NCBI GenBank assembly: GCA_937872225.1
Contig: CALMRZ010000052.1
Span: forward strand, 1 to 64,000
Length of the DNA stretch: 64,000 bases
Source of the DNA: an uncultured Spirochaetota bacterium
GTDB lineage: Bacteria; Spirochaetota; UBA4802; UBA5550
Direction of reading: 5' to 3'
In this document: positions 28,006 to 35,666 of the stretch, one piece after another
Numbering within the stretch: the first letter of the stretch is position 1
Layout: each line of letters starts with the position of its first letter
Program-made: the position numbers and the translations under genes
The notes under the pieces: model-generated
The model's database searches: none
Seen by the model: only the letters and a program-made list of their open reading frames with translations
Told to the model about the DNA's origin: nothing

Positions 28006-30030
28006 TTATTTTTCCTTGTCGTCGGAACCGCCGCCCATCTGGTTCTTCATCCATTGCCTCTGGGCGTTGGTCTGGGATATCGCCTGCTCCATGGCGGCGA
28101 ACTTTCTCTTCAGCTTCTCTTCGTATTTCTTCAGGTGGTCCTCTTTGGCCTTTATGCTCTCGTCGGCCATCTTGATCCCGCTGTCTTCCATGTCGATTTT
28201 CGCGGCAATGATGTTCTTGCCGGGCGAAACATAGGGCTTCAGCATGGCCACGACCCTGAAGGCCATGCCGTTATCGGCCTTGTTGTCCCCGTCGGCATCC
28301 GAGCCGAAAAACTGGGTCACCCCCTCGGGATTCTCCAGTATGGTCTTCTTCAGAAGCGCCTCGTCGACGACGAGCTTGCCCGACTTGATCGATTCCCACT
28401 CGGCGTTGATCGATCCGGTCGAAACGCCCATTTCCGCGAACATCCTGATCGGTTTGTCGGCGCTGTTGGGATAGGCGCTGGTCACGGCCACTTGCAGCGT
28501 GCCCTGCAGCCTCATCAGGGTCATGTCGCCCATGAAGAGCCCCTGCTGCGAGAAGTTCTTGTCGTAATCCCCCGGCTTCTGCGACATGACCGCCTTGGTC
28601 AGGTCCCTGTGCATGTCCAGGTACTTGTTGTAGGCGTCGACGAATTTCTTTATCTTGTCGACGGATGTATCGATGCTGTGCTCCACGTTCAGGTCGACCT
28701 CATGCTGGGAGGGCCGCTTCACCGTCAGGGTAACCCCCTTGATGACGTCGGTGAGTCCATCGTTGCGGTCCCTGGTTATCTCGATGCCGTCGACCGTGAT
28801 TTTGGCGTCCTGCGCGGGGGCAATGACGTTCTTCATCGCGTAACCCGGCTTCCGGTCGGCCGGCGTGGCAAGGCGCAGGCCGGACAGCTCCATGGTCCCG
28901 CGGTTGCAGTAGAGTATGATCTTGTTGATCTTCCCGCCCTTCAGATCCCTGCCCGCCGCTATGGTCTGGGGGCCCTTCAGGTCCCTTCCGAGGGAATAGA
29001 CCTTTTCCACGCGTTTCCCGTTTTCATTCGCGACGATGCCGATTCCCATCAGGCTGTCAAGGCCCTTCAGGTCCTCCTTCTTACCCTCGCGCTTTCGCTC
29101 GACATTATAGCTTTCAAGAATAATGCCCTTGATGTTGACCTTCTCCTTCGGCCCCACCCTGAGGCGTTTCGGAACGCTCCCGTCGTCGCCGCTCTCCTGG
29201 TCCCGGTAGGAAAGATCGAATTCAAGGGTCGTATCGCCCTTCACCGCCATTTCAACCGGCAGGGCGTACTCGCGCCACAGGGCCCCGCGAACCGACACCG
29301 ACCTGCCGCCATCCTTCACACTGACGCTCCCGTTTTCAGCTTCTGGTCTTTTCTCACCCATGTAGGAGGTGAAATACCTCGAATCGAAGGACACGGCGAT
29401 CTCGTTCTTCTGCGCTCCGGCCTGTCCGCCGGTGAGCCCGATTTTATCGAGGAGCTCACGGTCGCCTGAAAGCTTTATCTCTCCCTTCTCGCCCGTCTTC
29501 TTCGACTGGATGGTGAGGATATAGGTGTCGCCGTCCTTGCGGATGTACGATGTCGAGACAAGGTCCGAAGCCGCTTCATCCAGCTTGTCCCCCAGGTTTT
29601 TCAGGGTGCCGCCTTTAAAGGTGATGGTTTGCTTCGAGCCGTCCACCTCGATGGTGAATTTCCCCGCCGGCAGCGTTTCCTTCTCCGGCACCGGGTCGGT
29701 GGACACCTTGTGCGAGGTGGCTATCTGGTTTACCTTTATCTTTCTGACGCCCTTGTCGGCCTGCATGGAGGCCTTGGCCTCAATGACTGAGTTGTCGGAG
29801 GAAACAGCGTTTTTATCGTTAAAGGATGTCCTGAAACCGTACAGGTCCTTTGCGGCGCTGTTCACATCATTGAGCAGCCTGCTCAGGGACTTGAGCGCGT
29901 CCTTGCGGGCATTATGGTTTTTCTTGCGGATTTCAAGCTGTTTTATCGGCCTGGCTTCAACATTGACCAGCTTGTCGACAATGGCGTCGGTATCCATGCC
30001 TGACGCCATTCCACTCATTGATACCGGCAT
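28006..30030 (-). CDS. fliD: Flagellar hook-associated protein 2 (filament cap)
   Basis: Caps the growing flagellar filament and guides flagellin insertion; in spirochaetes it works in the periplasm. The 674-residue protein opens with the FliD_N signature MSGMASGMDTDAIVDKLV, then IEIRKKNHNARKDALKSLSRLL. The C-terminal FliD_C part has FAEMGVSTGSINAEWESIKSGKL and a long coiled coil (MADESIKAKEDHLKKYEEKLKRKFAAMEQA, shown only in part). The start is set by GGGAGG eight nt upstream of the ATG at 30030. It is followed by the unknown 331-residue gene. Confidence 0.9.
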   Translation of the reverse strand: MPVSMSGMASGMDTDAIVDKLVNVEARPIKQLEIRKKNHNARKDALKSLSRLLNDVNSAAKDLYGFRTSFNDKNAVSSDNSVIEAKASMQADKGVRKIKVNQIATSHKVSTDPVPEKETLPAGKFTIEVDGSKQTITFKGGTLKNLGDKLDEAASDLVSTSYIRKDGDTYILTIQSKKTGEKGEIKLSGDRELLDKIGLTGGQAGAQKNEIAVSFDSRYFTSYMGEKRPEAENGSVSVKDGGRSVSVRGALWREYALPVEMAVKGDTTLEFDLSYRDQESGDDGSVPKRLRVGPKEKVNIKGIILESYNVERKREGKKEDLKGLDSLMGIGIVANENGKRVEKVYSLGRDLKGPQTIAAGRDLKGGKINKIILYCNRGTMELSGLRLATPADRKPGYAMKNVIAPAQDAKITVDGIEITRDRNDGLTDVIKGVTLTVKRPSQHEVDLNVEHSIDTSVDKIKKFVDAYNKYLDMHRDLTKAVMSQKPGDYDKNFSQQGLFMGDMTLMRLQGTLQVAVTSAYPNSADKPIRMFAEMGVSTGSINAEWESIKSGKLVVDEALLKKTILENPEGVTQFFGSDADGDNKADNGMAFRVVAMLKPYVSPGKNIIAAKIDMEDSGIKMADESIKAKEDHLKKYEEKLKRKFAAMEQAISQTNAQRQWMKNQMGGGSDDKEK

Positions 30031-30088
30031 ATGCAAGCCCTCCCTTGCTTATTTTGGCACTGTTCTAACATAGGTATCCTACATCATT

Positions 30089-30113
30089 GTTATCGACATA
30101 ATATTGGAATTTA
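30089..30113 (-). promoter_or_regulatory. Possible sigma-28-like promoter of fliD
   Basis: On the minus strand TAAA (30110-30113) is followed after 12 bases by GTCGATAAC (30089-30097), close to the sigma-28 -10 GCCGATAA. The spacer is shorter than the usual 15, so this is tentative; it lies 59 bases before the fliD ATG. Confidence 0.35.
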
Positions 30114-30165
30114 ATAAGAGGATAATGTTTTATAATAAAAAAAATGCAATTTTTTGCTTTTTGGG

Positions 30166-30341
30166 ATGGGGTCAGAGTAAATCCCGGTTCTGATGAAAAA
30201 TGGGGGTCAGGGTCTCGATAACGCGCCTTCCTGGCGCTATCGGGATTTCGGCATCCTGTCTCAATACAGTGGACATTGTCATAATTCAACCCAGACCGAT
30301 AACAATCGGGAAATTACATTAAAATATGGGGTCAGAGTAAA
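30166..30341. repeat. Direct repeat pair upstream of fliD
   Basis: The 16-bp word atggggtcagagtaaa occurs at 30166-30181 and again at 30326-30341. A variant tgggggtcagggtc lies at 30201-30214, and gataacaatcgg at 30298-30309. Words gataacaatcgg and gtcagagtaa recur together at 33609-33631, on the other side of the flagellin genes. Confidence 0.6.
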
Positions 30342-30555
30342 AGGTTTCCATTATATTCAAATTTTTATCATCAATTATAATAATAATTACATATTCTATT
30401 GAGAAAATGTTTTCGGTATGCTATTATGAATTATATAATGGACAATAACAGGAAGGTTGATAATTGAAAAAGCACATAGGTATCTTGTGAGGGCATTCCT
30501 GTCCCCTTCGCAAAAAACGATATTTTTTTCCTACACTGCCGAGCCGCGATATCAG

Positions 30556-30924
30556 CTATCGCGATTCATCAACGAGCATGCCGAGAAAATCCTGAATGTG
30601 CTCAAGGAGCTTTATCGCTTCTTTTGACGGGATTTCCCGCACTACCTCGTTGGTATCATTGTTCGTAACCTTGACAATGATACGCTGTGTCTTCTCATGG
30701 TACGAGAAGGACATGCGCTCGTGTATCTCCCGGACGCCCTTGTTCAGGCGGTCGACGATCTCGGCAACCTCCTGCCGGCTCGGCTCGCGCTGGACGGTCT
30801 GCGGCTGGACCTTCTGCGCCTGCTGGGTCTGGGCCATGCCGGTCTGTTCCGGCGACGGCTCCGCCTTCCGGGCGAAAGTCCCGCCCGGGTCCACCGAATC
30901 ATAGTTTACATTCTTGACATACAT
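30556..30924 (-). CDS. flaG: FlaG-family flagellar protein
   Basis: A 122-residue protein of the FlaG family, which affects filament length and cap assembly. The N-terminal third is Gln-rich and disordered; the FlaG core is VREIHERMSFSYHEKTQRIIVKVTNNDT...VVREIPSKEAIKLLEHIQDFLGMLVD in layout. The start is set by GGAGG six nt upstream of ATG. It sits between the flagellin genes and fliD, as in many flagellar clusters. Confidence 0.85.
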   Translation of the reverse strand: MYVKNVNYDSVDPGGTFARKAEPSPEQTGMAQTQQAQKVQPQTVQREPSRQEVAEIVDRLNKGVREIHERMSFSYHEKTQRIIVKVTNNDTNEVVREIPSKEAIKLLEHIQDFLGMLVDESR

Positions 30925-30970
30925 AGTTAACCTCCATGTTAACGGGAGAAACTCTCCCAACCTCCCTTTT

Positions 30971-31035
30971 AAAAAAGCCCCCTCACCGGCTTCCGGCCTG
31001 GGCAGCGCTACCCGTGCCGGCGCCGGAGAGGGACC
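30971..31035 (-). terminator. Terminator between the first flagellin and flaG
   Basis: On the minus strand a GC-rich branched inverted repeat (ccctctccggc ... gccggtgaggggg) ends directly in a run of T (ggggg then tttttt). It begins about 45 bases after the flagellin stop, so strong flagellin transcription would end before flaG. Confidence 0.5.
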
Positions 31036-31078
31036 GGGGACATCCGCACTGCCGGGACACCCCGTTTAAAGTTAATCC

Positions 31079-31921
31079 TCATTCAAACAGTTTCATGATC
31101 AGCTTCGGCTTGGTGTTGGCCTGAGCCAGCATCGCCGCGCCTGTTTGAACGAGAATGCGGTCCTTTGTGAATTCAACCATTTCAGCTGCCATGTCCGCGT
31201 CACGCAGACGTGAATCGGCTGACATCATGTTCTCATATGTCTGGGTCAGGGCTTTTACCGTATTTTCGAGCCGGTTGTAATACGCTCCAAGGTCTGCCCG
31301 TTGCCGGTTCAGCCTGTCTAAGGCCGAATCGACATACCCTATCATCGCGTTCGCGCCGGCCACCGTTGAAACTGTCCGCTTGCTCCCCTCATTTACCAGG
31401 TTGAAGGCTTTCGAGCTTACAGTGGCGATATACACCCTGACACGCTGGTCCTGATTTGCGCCAACATGGAAAAACATGCTGCCGGCTTTGCTGTTCTTTG
31501 CATATTCTCCCCGGAGCATCTTCATCCTGTTGAACTCTGCGGAAGAGGCGATACGGTCGACTTCGTCAATAAGCTGAGATACCTCAACCTGTATCTGAAC
31601 GCGATCGTCCCTGGAATAAATTCCATTGGCCGACTGGACCGACAGGACCCTTATCCGCTGCATGATCTCGTTGATCTGCTGGTATGACCCCTCGGCGACC
31701 TGGATAAAAGAAAGCCCGTTCTGGGCGTTCTTCTCAGCCTGGACCAGGCCGTTGATCTGGGTCCGCATCTTTTCGGACACGGCCAAACCCGTGGCGTCAT
31801 CGCCGGCAGTGTTGATCCGCTCGCCGGATGAGAGCTTTTCGATGCTCTTGTCCAGTCTGTTCTCCACCTCCGACAGGTGCCTGCTAGCGAAAATGGCACT
31901 CATGTTGTGATTGATTCTCAT
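31079..31921 (-). CDS. FlaB-type flagellin 1
   Basis: Core filament subunit of 280 residues. It opens MRINHNMSAIFASRHL, then [25 protein letters not shown], and has the spirochaetal [18 protein letters not shown] and HVGANQDQRVRVYI segments; the C-terminus carries RLRDADMAAEMVEFTKDRIL and LAQAN. No D2/D3 hypervariable domain is present, as in periplasmic FlaB proteins. The ribosome binding site is GGGAGGG. It differs considerably from the second flagellin, so the two are old paralogues, not a recent copy. Confidence 0.92.
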   Translation of the reverse strand: MRINHNMSAIFASRHLSEVENRLDKSIEKLSSGERINTAGDDATGLAVSEKMRTQINGLVQAEKNAQNGLSFIQVAEGSYQQINEIMQRIRVLSVQSANGIYSRDDRVQIQVEVSQLIDEVDRIASSAEFNRMKMLRGEYAKNSKAGSMFFHVGANQDQRVRVYIATVSSKAFNLVNEGSKRTVSTVAGANAMIGYVDSALDRLNRQRADLGAYYNRLENTVKALTQTYENMMSADSRLRDADMAAEMVEFTKDRILVQTGAAMLAQANTKPKLIMKLFE

Positions 31922-32236
31922 AGGTTCCCTCCCTTGTTATGGTCCGGGCCCGGTCCTGTCTCTGTCCGGAACCCGTGTTTTTCAGGCGCCCCATCATGGC
32001 GCGCCCGGGACCGCCCCGCGGTCCGAAGGTTGACTCCTTGGCGTGATGCCCTGACTGCCCATTATCATGACAACACCGGCCCCGGAAATTCCGGCAGCCG
32101 GTGATGCCCTCCCCGCATCACGGGCTGCCGAAACAGCCGGGTGCAGGACAGTCGGGCCTCACCGGGAGGGGTGAGAATCGCGCTGAATTTTCAAAGAACC
32201 TATGTATCTTTACTCTCGAGATGCAGCCTGGCACCG
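31922..32236. other. Spacer between flagellin genes
   Basis: About 315 GC-rich bases with several short inverted repeats (for example gtgatgc/gcatcac near 32100-32120) and no gene. It should hold the promoter of flagellin 1 and the 3' end of the flagellin 2 message, but no clear motif was found. Confidence 0.4.
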
Positions 32237-33088
32237 TTAGGAACCAAGCAATTTCATTACTGATTGACCCTGGATGTTCGCCTGAGCGAGCATGGCAGAA
32301 CCGGTATGAACGAGGATCTGGTTTTTCGAGAAACCCACCATTTCCTCGGCCATGTCGGCGTCGCGGATCCGCGATTCCGATGCCTGCGTATTTTCATACG
32401 CAACCATGAGCCCCTTCGCGGTCATCTCGAGCCTGTTGAAATAGGCGCCGAGATCGGCCCGTTGCTTGCCAAGCCTCTGCAGTGCAGCATCCATAATCCC
32501 GATGGTGTCATTGGCTCCGCCGGGGGCGGAAAGAGAAACAGCGATCTTGCCTGAGCCGTCGCGGAACTTCAAGGCCTGGGCGGTCATAGTCCCTATGTAC
32601 ACGCGCTCACGCTGATCCTTGTTGGCCCCGAGCTGAAACCACATGCTCGCCTTGGGATTGGTCCTGGAAAAATCTCCAGTCAGTACTTTAAACTTGTTGA
32701 ACTCTGCCTGAGATGCAATCCGGTCAACCTCGTCGACCAGGGCGGAAACCTCGACCTGTATAAGCTGACGGTCTTCATTGGAATAAATACCGTTGGCAGC
32801 CTGTACGGCCAGGACCCTGACGCGCTGGATGATGGCGGCAGTTTGGTTGAGGTATCCCTCGGCGGTCTGTATGAACGACATACCGTCCTCGGTGTTCCTC
32901 TCAGCCTGCCGCAGCCCCTGGATCTGGGTCCGCATCTTTTCGGATACGGCCAGCCCGGACGCGTCATCGCCCGCCCTGTTTATCCTCATCCCCGATGAGA
33001 GCTTTTCCATGCTCTTGCCTATCTCCCATTCGTTGAACTTGAGGACCCGGTTGGCATTGATCGCATTCATGTTGTGATTGATTATCAT
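32237..33088 (-). CDS. FlaB-type flagellin 2
   Basis: A 283-residue FlaB flagellin, the closer of the two to the spirochaetal consensus: [80 protein letters not shown] and the end [32 protein letters not shown]. No signal peptide, as expected for type III export. The start is chosen by AAAGGAG eight nt upstream, since the longer frame has no coding support. An 18-bp palindrome lies 225 bases upstream. Confidence 0.93.
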   Translation of the reverse strand: MIINHNMNAINANRVLKFNEWEIGKSMEKLSSGMRINRAGDDASGLAVSEKMRTQIQGLRQAERNTEDGMSFIQTAEGYLNQTAAIIQRVRVLAVQAANGIYSNEDRQLIQVEVSALVDEVDRIASQAEFNKFKVLTGDFSRTNPKASMWFQLGANKDQRERVYIGTMTAQALKFRDGSGKIAVSLSAPGGANDTIGIMDAALQRLGKQRADLGAYFNRLEMTAKGLMVAYENTQASESRIRDADMAEEMVGFSKNQILVHTGSAMLAQANIQGQSVMKLLGS

Positions 33089-33312
33089 TTTACACTCCTT
33101 TGTTGAGAAAAGTATTCTGGCTTCCATGCCATTCAGCCTCCGGTGGGCGGCCGGAACTGAATGAATACACCAGTAACGTGGCTGAAGCCTTACGCAACAG
33201 CCGGGTTGAGACATTCCAGGCTTGTATTTGGGCTAATACAAGACTGGAATTCTCCAAAGAGATTTGCCTTTCCAGTTTGAAAAAGTTTTCAAAGATCTCG
33301 TAGAGTAAAGAG

Positions 33313-33330
33313 TAGGGACACGTGTCCCTA
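33313..33330. promoter_or_regulatory. 18-bp perfect palindrome (candidate operator)
   Basis: tagggacacgtgtcccta is its own reverse complement over all 18 bases. It sits in a non-coding divergent region 225 bases upstream of flagellin 2 and 409 bases before panB, typical of a dimeric regulator site. Confidence 0.5.
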
Positions 33331-33608
33331 TTCGAACTTTCGCCACCTTTGGTGACGATGTTGAGGGCGATAGCTGACATTTATTGATAATTAACGACAT
33401 TTATTAAATAATACAGTTAATTATTAATGATTTTTGACTATAGGGCAAATTTTTTTGAAATTTTTGAATTTTTACGATAAAATAATCATTACAATTTTTT
33501 TGTTAATATTTATTTTTATAATAAAGAGATGATGACTACCGATAACGATCTTCTCCATCTTCCAACCGCTATAACCGATAACCGGGACAGGCATGGGGCA
33601 ACAAGGGC

Positions 33609-33631
33609 GATAACAATCGGTGTCAGAGTAA
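33609..33631. repeat. Repeat words matching those upstream of fliD
   Basis: gataacaatcgg (33609-33620) followed by gtcagagtaa (33622-33631) repeats two words found at 30298-30309 and 30332-30340 region on the other edge of the flagellin cluster. Confidence 0.5.
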
Positions 33632-33738
33632 TCGTGTAAGCCGGAGTATACACGTCGGTGAAAAAATATTGACGAAACATGGCGGAAACCGTACTTTCCA
33701 GCTATCCGGGCTCTTTATATCCAAAAATCGAGGTAATC

Positions 33739-34575
33739 ATGAGACTCTCCGCTGAATCAATACTGGAAATGAAAACGAAAAAAGAAAAAATCGCCATGCT
33801 CACCGCCTATGATTTTTCCTTTTCGCCGATACTGGACGCCGCGGGAGTCGACATTATCCTGGTGGGCGACTCCATGGCCAATGTCGTCCTCGGCATGGAG
33901 AGCACGACCGAAATAAGCCTTGATGAAATGATCAACCACAGCAAGGCCGTGGCAAAAGGGTCGGAGCGCGCCATGGTGGTGGGCGATATGCCGTACTGCT
34001 CCTACCAGGTAAATCCCGAAGACGCCGTGGCAAGCGCGCGCCGTTTTGTCAACGAAGGGGGATGCCAGGGGGTGAAGCTGGAATGGTTTGACCATGCCCT
34101 TGACGCGACAAAAAAAATCATACAGAGCGGGGTCCCCGTGATGGGTCACATCGGCTTCACGCCCCAGACCGCCGACAAGCTGGGGAGCTCCATTGTCCAG
34201 GGAAAGGATTTTGACACGGCAAAGCGGCTTATTGATCAGGCAACGTCCCTCGAAGCCGCCGGCTGCTTCAGCATTGTCCTGGAGTGCGTGCCCTGGCAGA
34301 TAGCCAAAATCATATCAGAAAAGCTGAGAATACCCGCCATCGGCATAGGCGCCGGCGCTTTCTGCGACGGCCAGGTCCTGGTCCTGAACGACATGCTGGG
34401 CCTCTTCAAGCGTTTCACCCCGAAATTCGTGAAAATCTACGAGGACCTTTACTCCGCGTCCCTCCGGGGGATCCAGAATTACGTGAACGAAGTGAGGACC
34501 GGCGCGTTCCCGTCTGAAAAGCAAAGCTTTAACATGAAAGAAGAAGAATTCAAGAAACTGATGGATTTTATCTAG
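33739..34575 (+). CDS. panB: 3-methyl-2-oxobutanoate hydroxymethyltransferase
   Basis: First committed step to pantothenate and coenzyme A: adds a hydroxymethyl group from methylene-tetrahydrofolate to alpha-ketoisovalerate. The 278-residue length fits. Signatures are MLTAYDFSFSPILDAAGVD, LVGDSMANVVLG, VVGDMPYCSYQ, GVKLEW, VPVMGHIGFTPQ and GIGAGAFCDGQVLVLNDMLG. The start with GAGG five nt upstream was preferred to the codon at 33679. panC and panD are not adjacent. Confidence 0.95.
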   Translation: MRLSAESILEMKTKKEKIAMLTAYDFSFSPILDAAGVDIILVGDSMANVVLGMESTTEISLDEMINHSKAVAKGSERAMVVGDMPYCSYQVNPEDAVASARRFVNEGGCQGVKLEWFDHALDATKKIIQSGVPVMGHIGFTPQTADKLGSSIVQGKDFDTAKRLIDQATSLEAAGCFSIVLECVPWQIAKIISEKLRIPAIGIGAGAFCDGQVLVLNDMLGLFKRFTPKFVKIYEDLYSASLRGIQNYVNEVRTGAFPSEKQSFNMKEEEFKKLMDFI

Positions 34576-34610
34576 GATGAGCAGTTCAGGTAAAAAAGAA
34601 ACTGCTCATC
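34576..34610 (+). terminator. Hairpin after panB
   Basis: An 11-bp stem (gatgagcagtt/aactgctcatc) starts directly after the panB stop, with a 13-nt A-rich loop. There is no T-tail, so termination strength is uncertain. Confidence 0.45.
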
Positions 34611-34940
34611 TACAGTTGACGGCATGGAGAAAAATGGGGGGGGATATGAAACATTGTTGTTTGGGTAACACATTCATCCACTTCTGTTTCAAGGTGTAGT
34701 TTATTGTGCCGTATACTGTAGAGAGCAGGATAACATTCTGTCTCTTAAGCATTACTGTTACTGAAAGTAAAACCTCCATTTACAATAAGCATATTATTGA
34801 GACCGTTAACTCCTATAATATACAGCACACCCTGTATTAATTGCAATCCCTGATTAAGTTATTTGGATGAGGGAAAAAACACGAAAATAACTGTAGGGGA
34901 ATCCCCCTATGGCGGGCGAATACGGTCCTAGGCAAACCAT
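34611..34940. other. Intergenic, no recognisable gene
   Basis: About 330 AT-rich bases between the ends of panB and the NarL-type regulator. A small inverted repeat (taggggaatcccccta, 34894-34909) could end the minus-strand regulator message; nothing else is seen. Confidence 0.4.
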
Positions 34941-35597
34941 CTATTGTTCAGAGGTGCCGCATCCCTGGTTCCACTGGATCGCGAACTGCACCAGCTCTCC
35001 CGAGTCCTTCAGCTTCAGTTTTTCAATTATGCGCGAACGGTAGGTTTCGATTGTCTTGACGCTCAGGGACAGCTCCTGCGCGATATGCCTGTTAGAAAGC
35101 CCCCTGCCGATCAGCTGGAACACGTCCATCTCCCTGTTCGTCAGGCTTTCAAGGGGCGACTGCCTCACGTCCGGCGTTGTGAGGAGCCTGCCGAGGAGCC
35201 TTTCCTTCAGCTCTTCGCTTACGTAGATCCTGCCGGCGAGGATATCGCGGAGGGCCCTGATGACGACCTCCATGGACTCCTTTTTCATGACATAGCCCCG
35301 CGCCCCGGCCCGGATGGCCCGTTCCGCGTAAAAATTCTCGTCATGCATCGAGAGTATGAGAACAGGAATGTTGAAGCGCGATTTGATCGCCGCCGTCAGT
35401 TCAATCCCGCCGGTTCCCTTGAGGGAGAGGTCAGCGATGATGATGTCCGGCTTGAGCTCGTTTATGGAGCGAATCGCGCCATCGGCGTCCTCCGCGTCGC
35501 CGCAGACTATAAAATCCTCCTCGCCGTTTATGAAAGCGGCCAGCCCCTGCCGCACCACGGGATGATCATCTACTATTAATACCTTGCTCTTTGCCAT
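34941..35597 (-). CDS. NarL/FixJ-family response regulator
   Basis: A 218-residue two-component regulator. The receiver (1-120) has DD at 10-11, the phospho-acceptor Asp at 56 (IIIADLSLKG) and the Lys in VMKKE. The C-terminal LuxR-type helix-turn-helix is LTNREMDVFQLIGRGLSNRHIAQELSLSVKTIETYRSRI. The start is set by AAAGGACAGG. The cognate kinase gene ends 69 nt upstream on the same strand, so this is a matched pair; its target genes are unknown. Confidence 0.92.
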   Translation of the reverse strand: MAKSKVLIVDDHPVVRQGLAAFINGEEDFIVCGDAEDADGAIRSINELKPDIIIADLSLKGTGGIELTAAIKSRFNIPVLILSMHDENFYAERAIRAGARGYVMKKESMEVVIRALRDILAGRIYVSEELKERLLGRLLTTPDVRQSPLESLTNREMDVFQLIGRGLSNRHIAQELSLSVKTIETYRSRIIEKLKLKDSGELVQFAIQWNQGCGTSEQ

Positions 35598-35666
35598 CAA
35601 CCTGTCCTTTAAGGGAAAATATATCGCGGGCAACGGGCCTGTCAATATTTTTATGGTGCTGAAAAA

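Larger units (their letters stand above)
30031..30555. other. AT-rich spacer between fliD and flaG
   Basis: About 525 bases without a gene. It carries the repeat words and the possible promoter listed separately, plus an imperfect palindrome (30216-30243, cgataacgcgcc against ggcgctatcg). No coding-type frame is seen. Confidence 0.5.
33089..33738. other. Long AT-rich divergent region between flagellin 2 and panB
   Basis: About 650 bases. It holds the 18-bp palindrome at 33313-33330, repeated gacatttatt words near 33380 and 33399, an extremely A/T-rich block (33380-33530) and the repeat words at 33609-33631. A short plus-strand frame at 33100-33303 lacks a ribosome binding site and known motif. 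Promoters for both flanking genes should be here. Confidence 0.5.

Noticed and set aside
29525-30073. Plus-strand frame opposite the start of fliD
   Set aside because: It is antisense to the FliD signature and has no family match.
33100-33303. Short plus-strand frame before the flagellin palindrome
   Set aside because: No ribosome binding site, weak codon bias and no motif; the region is regulatory in appearance.
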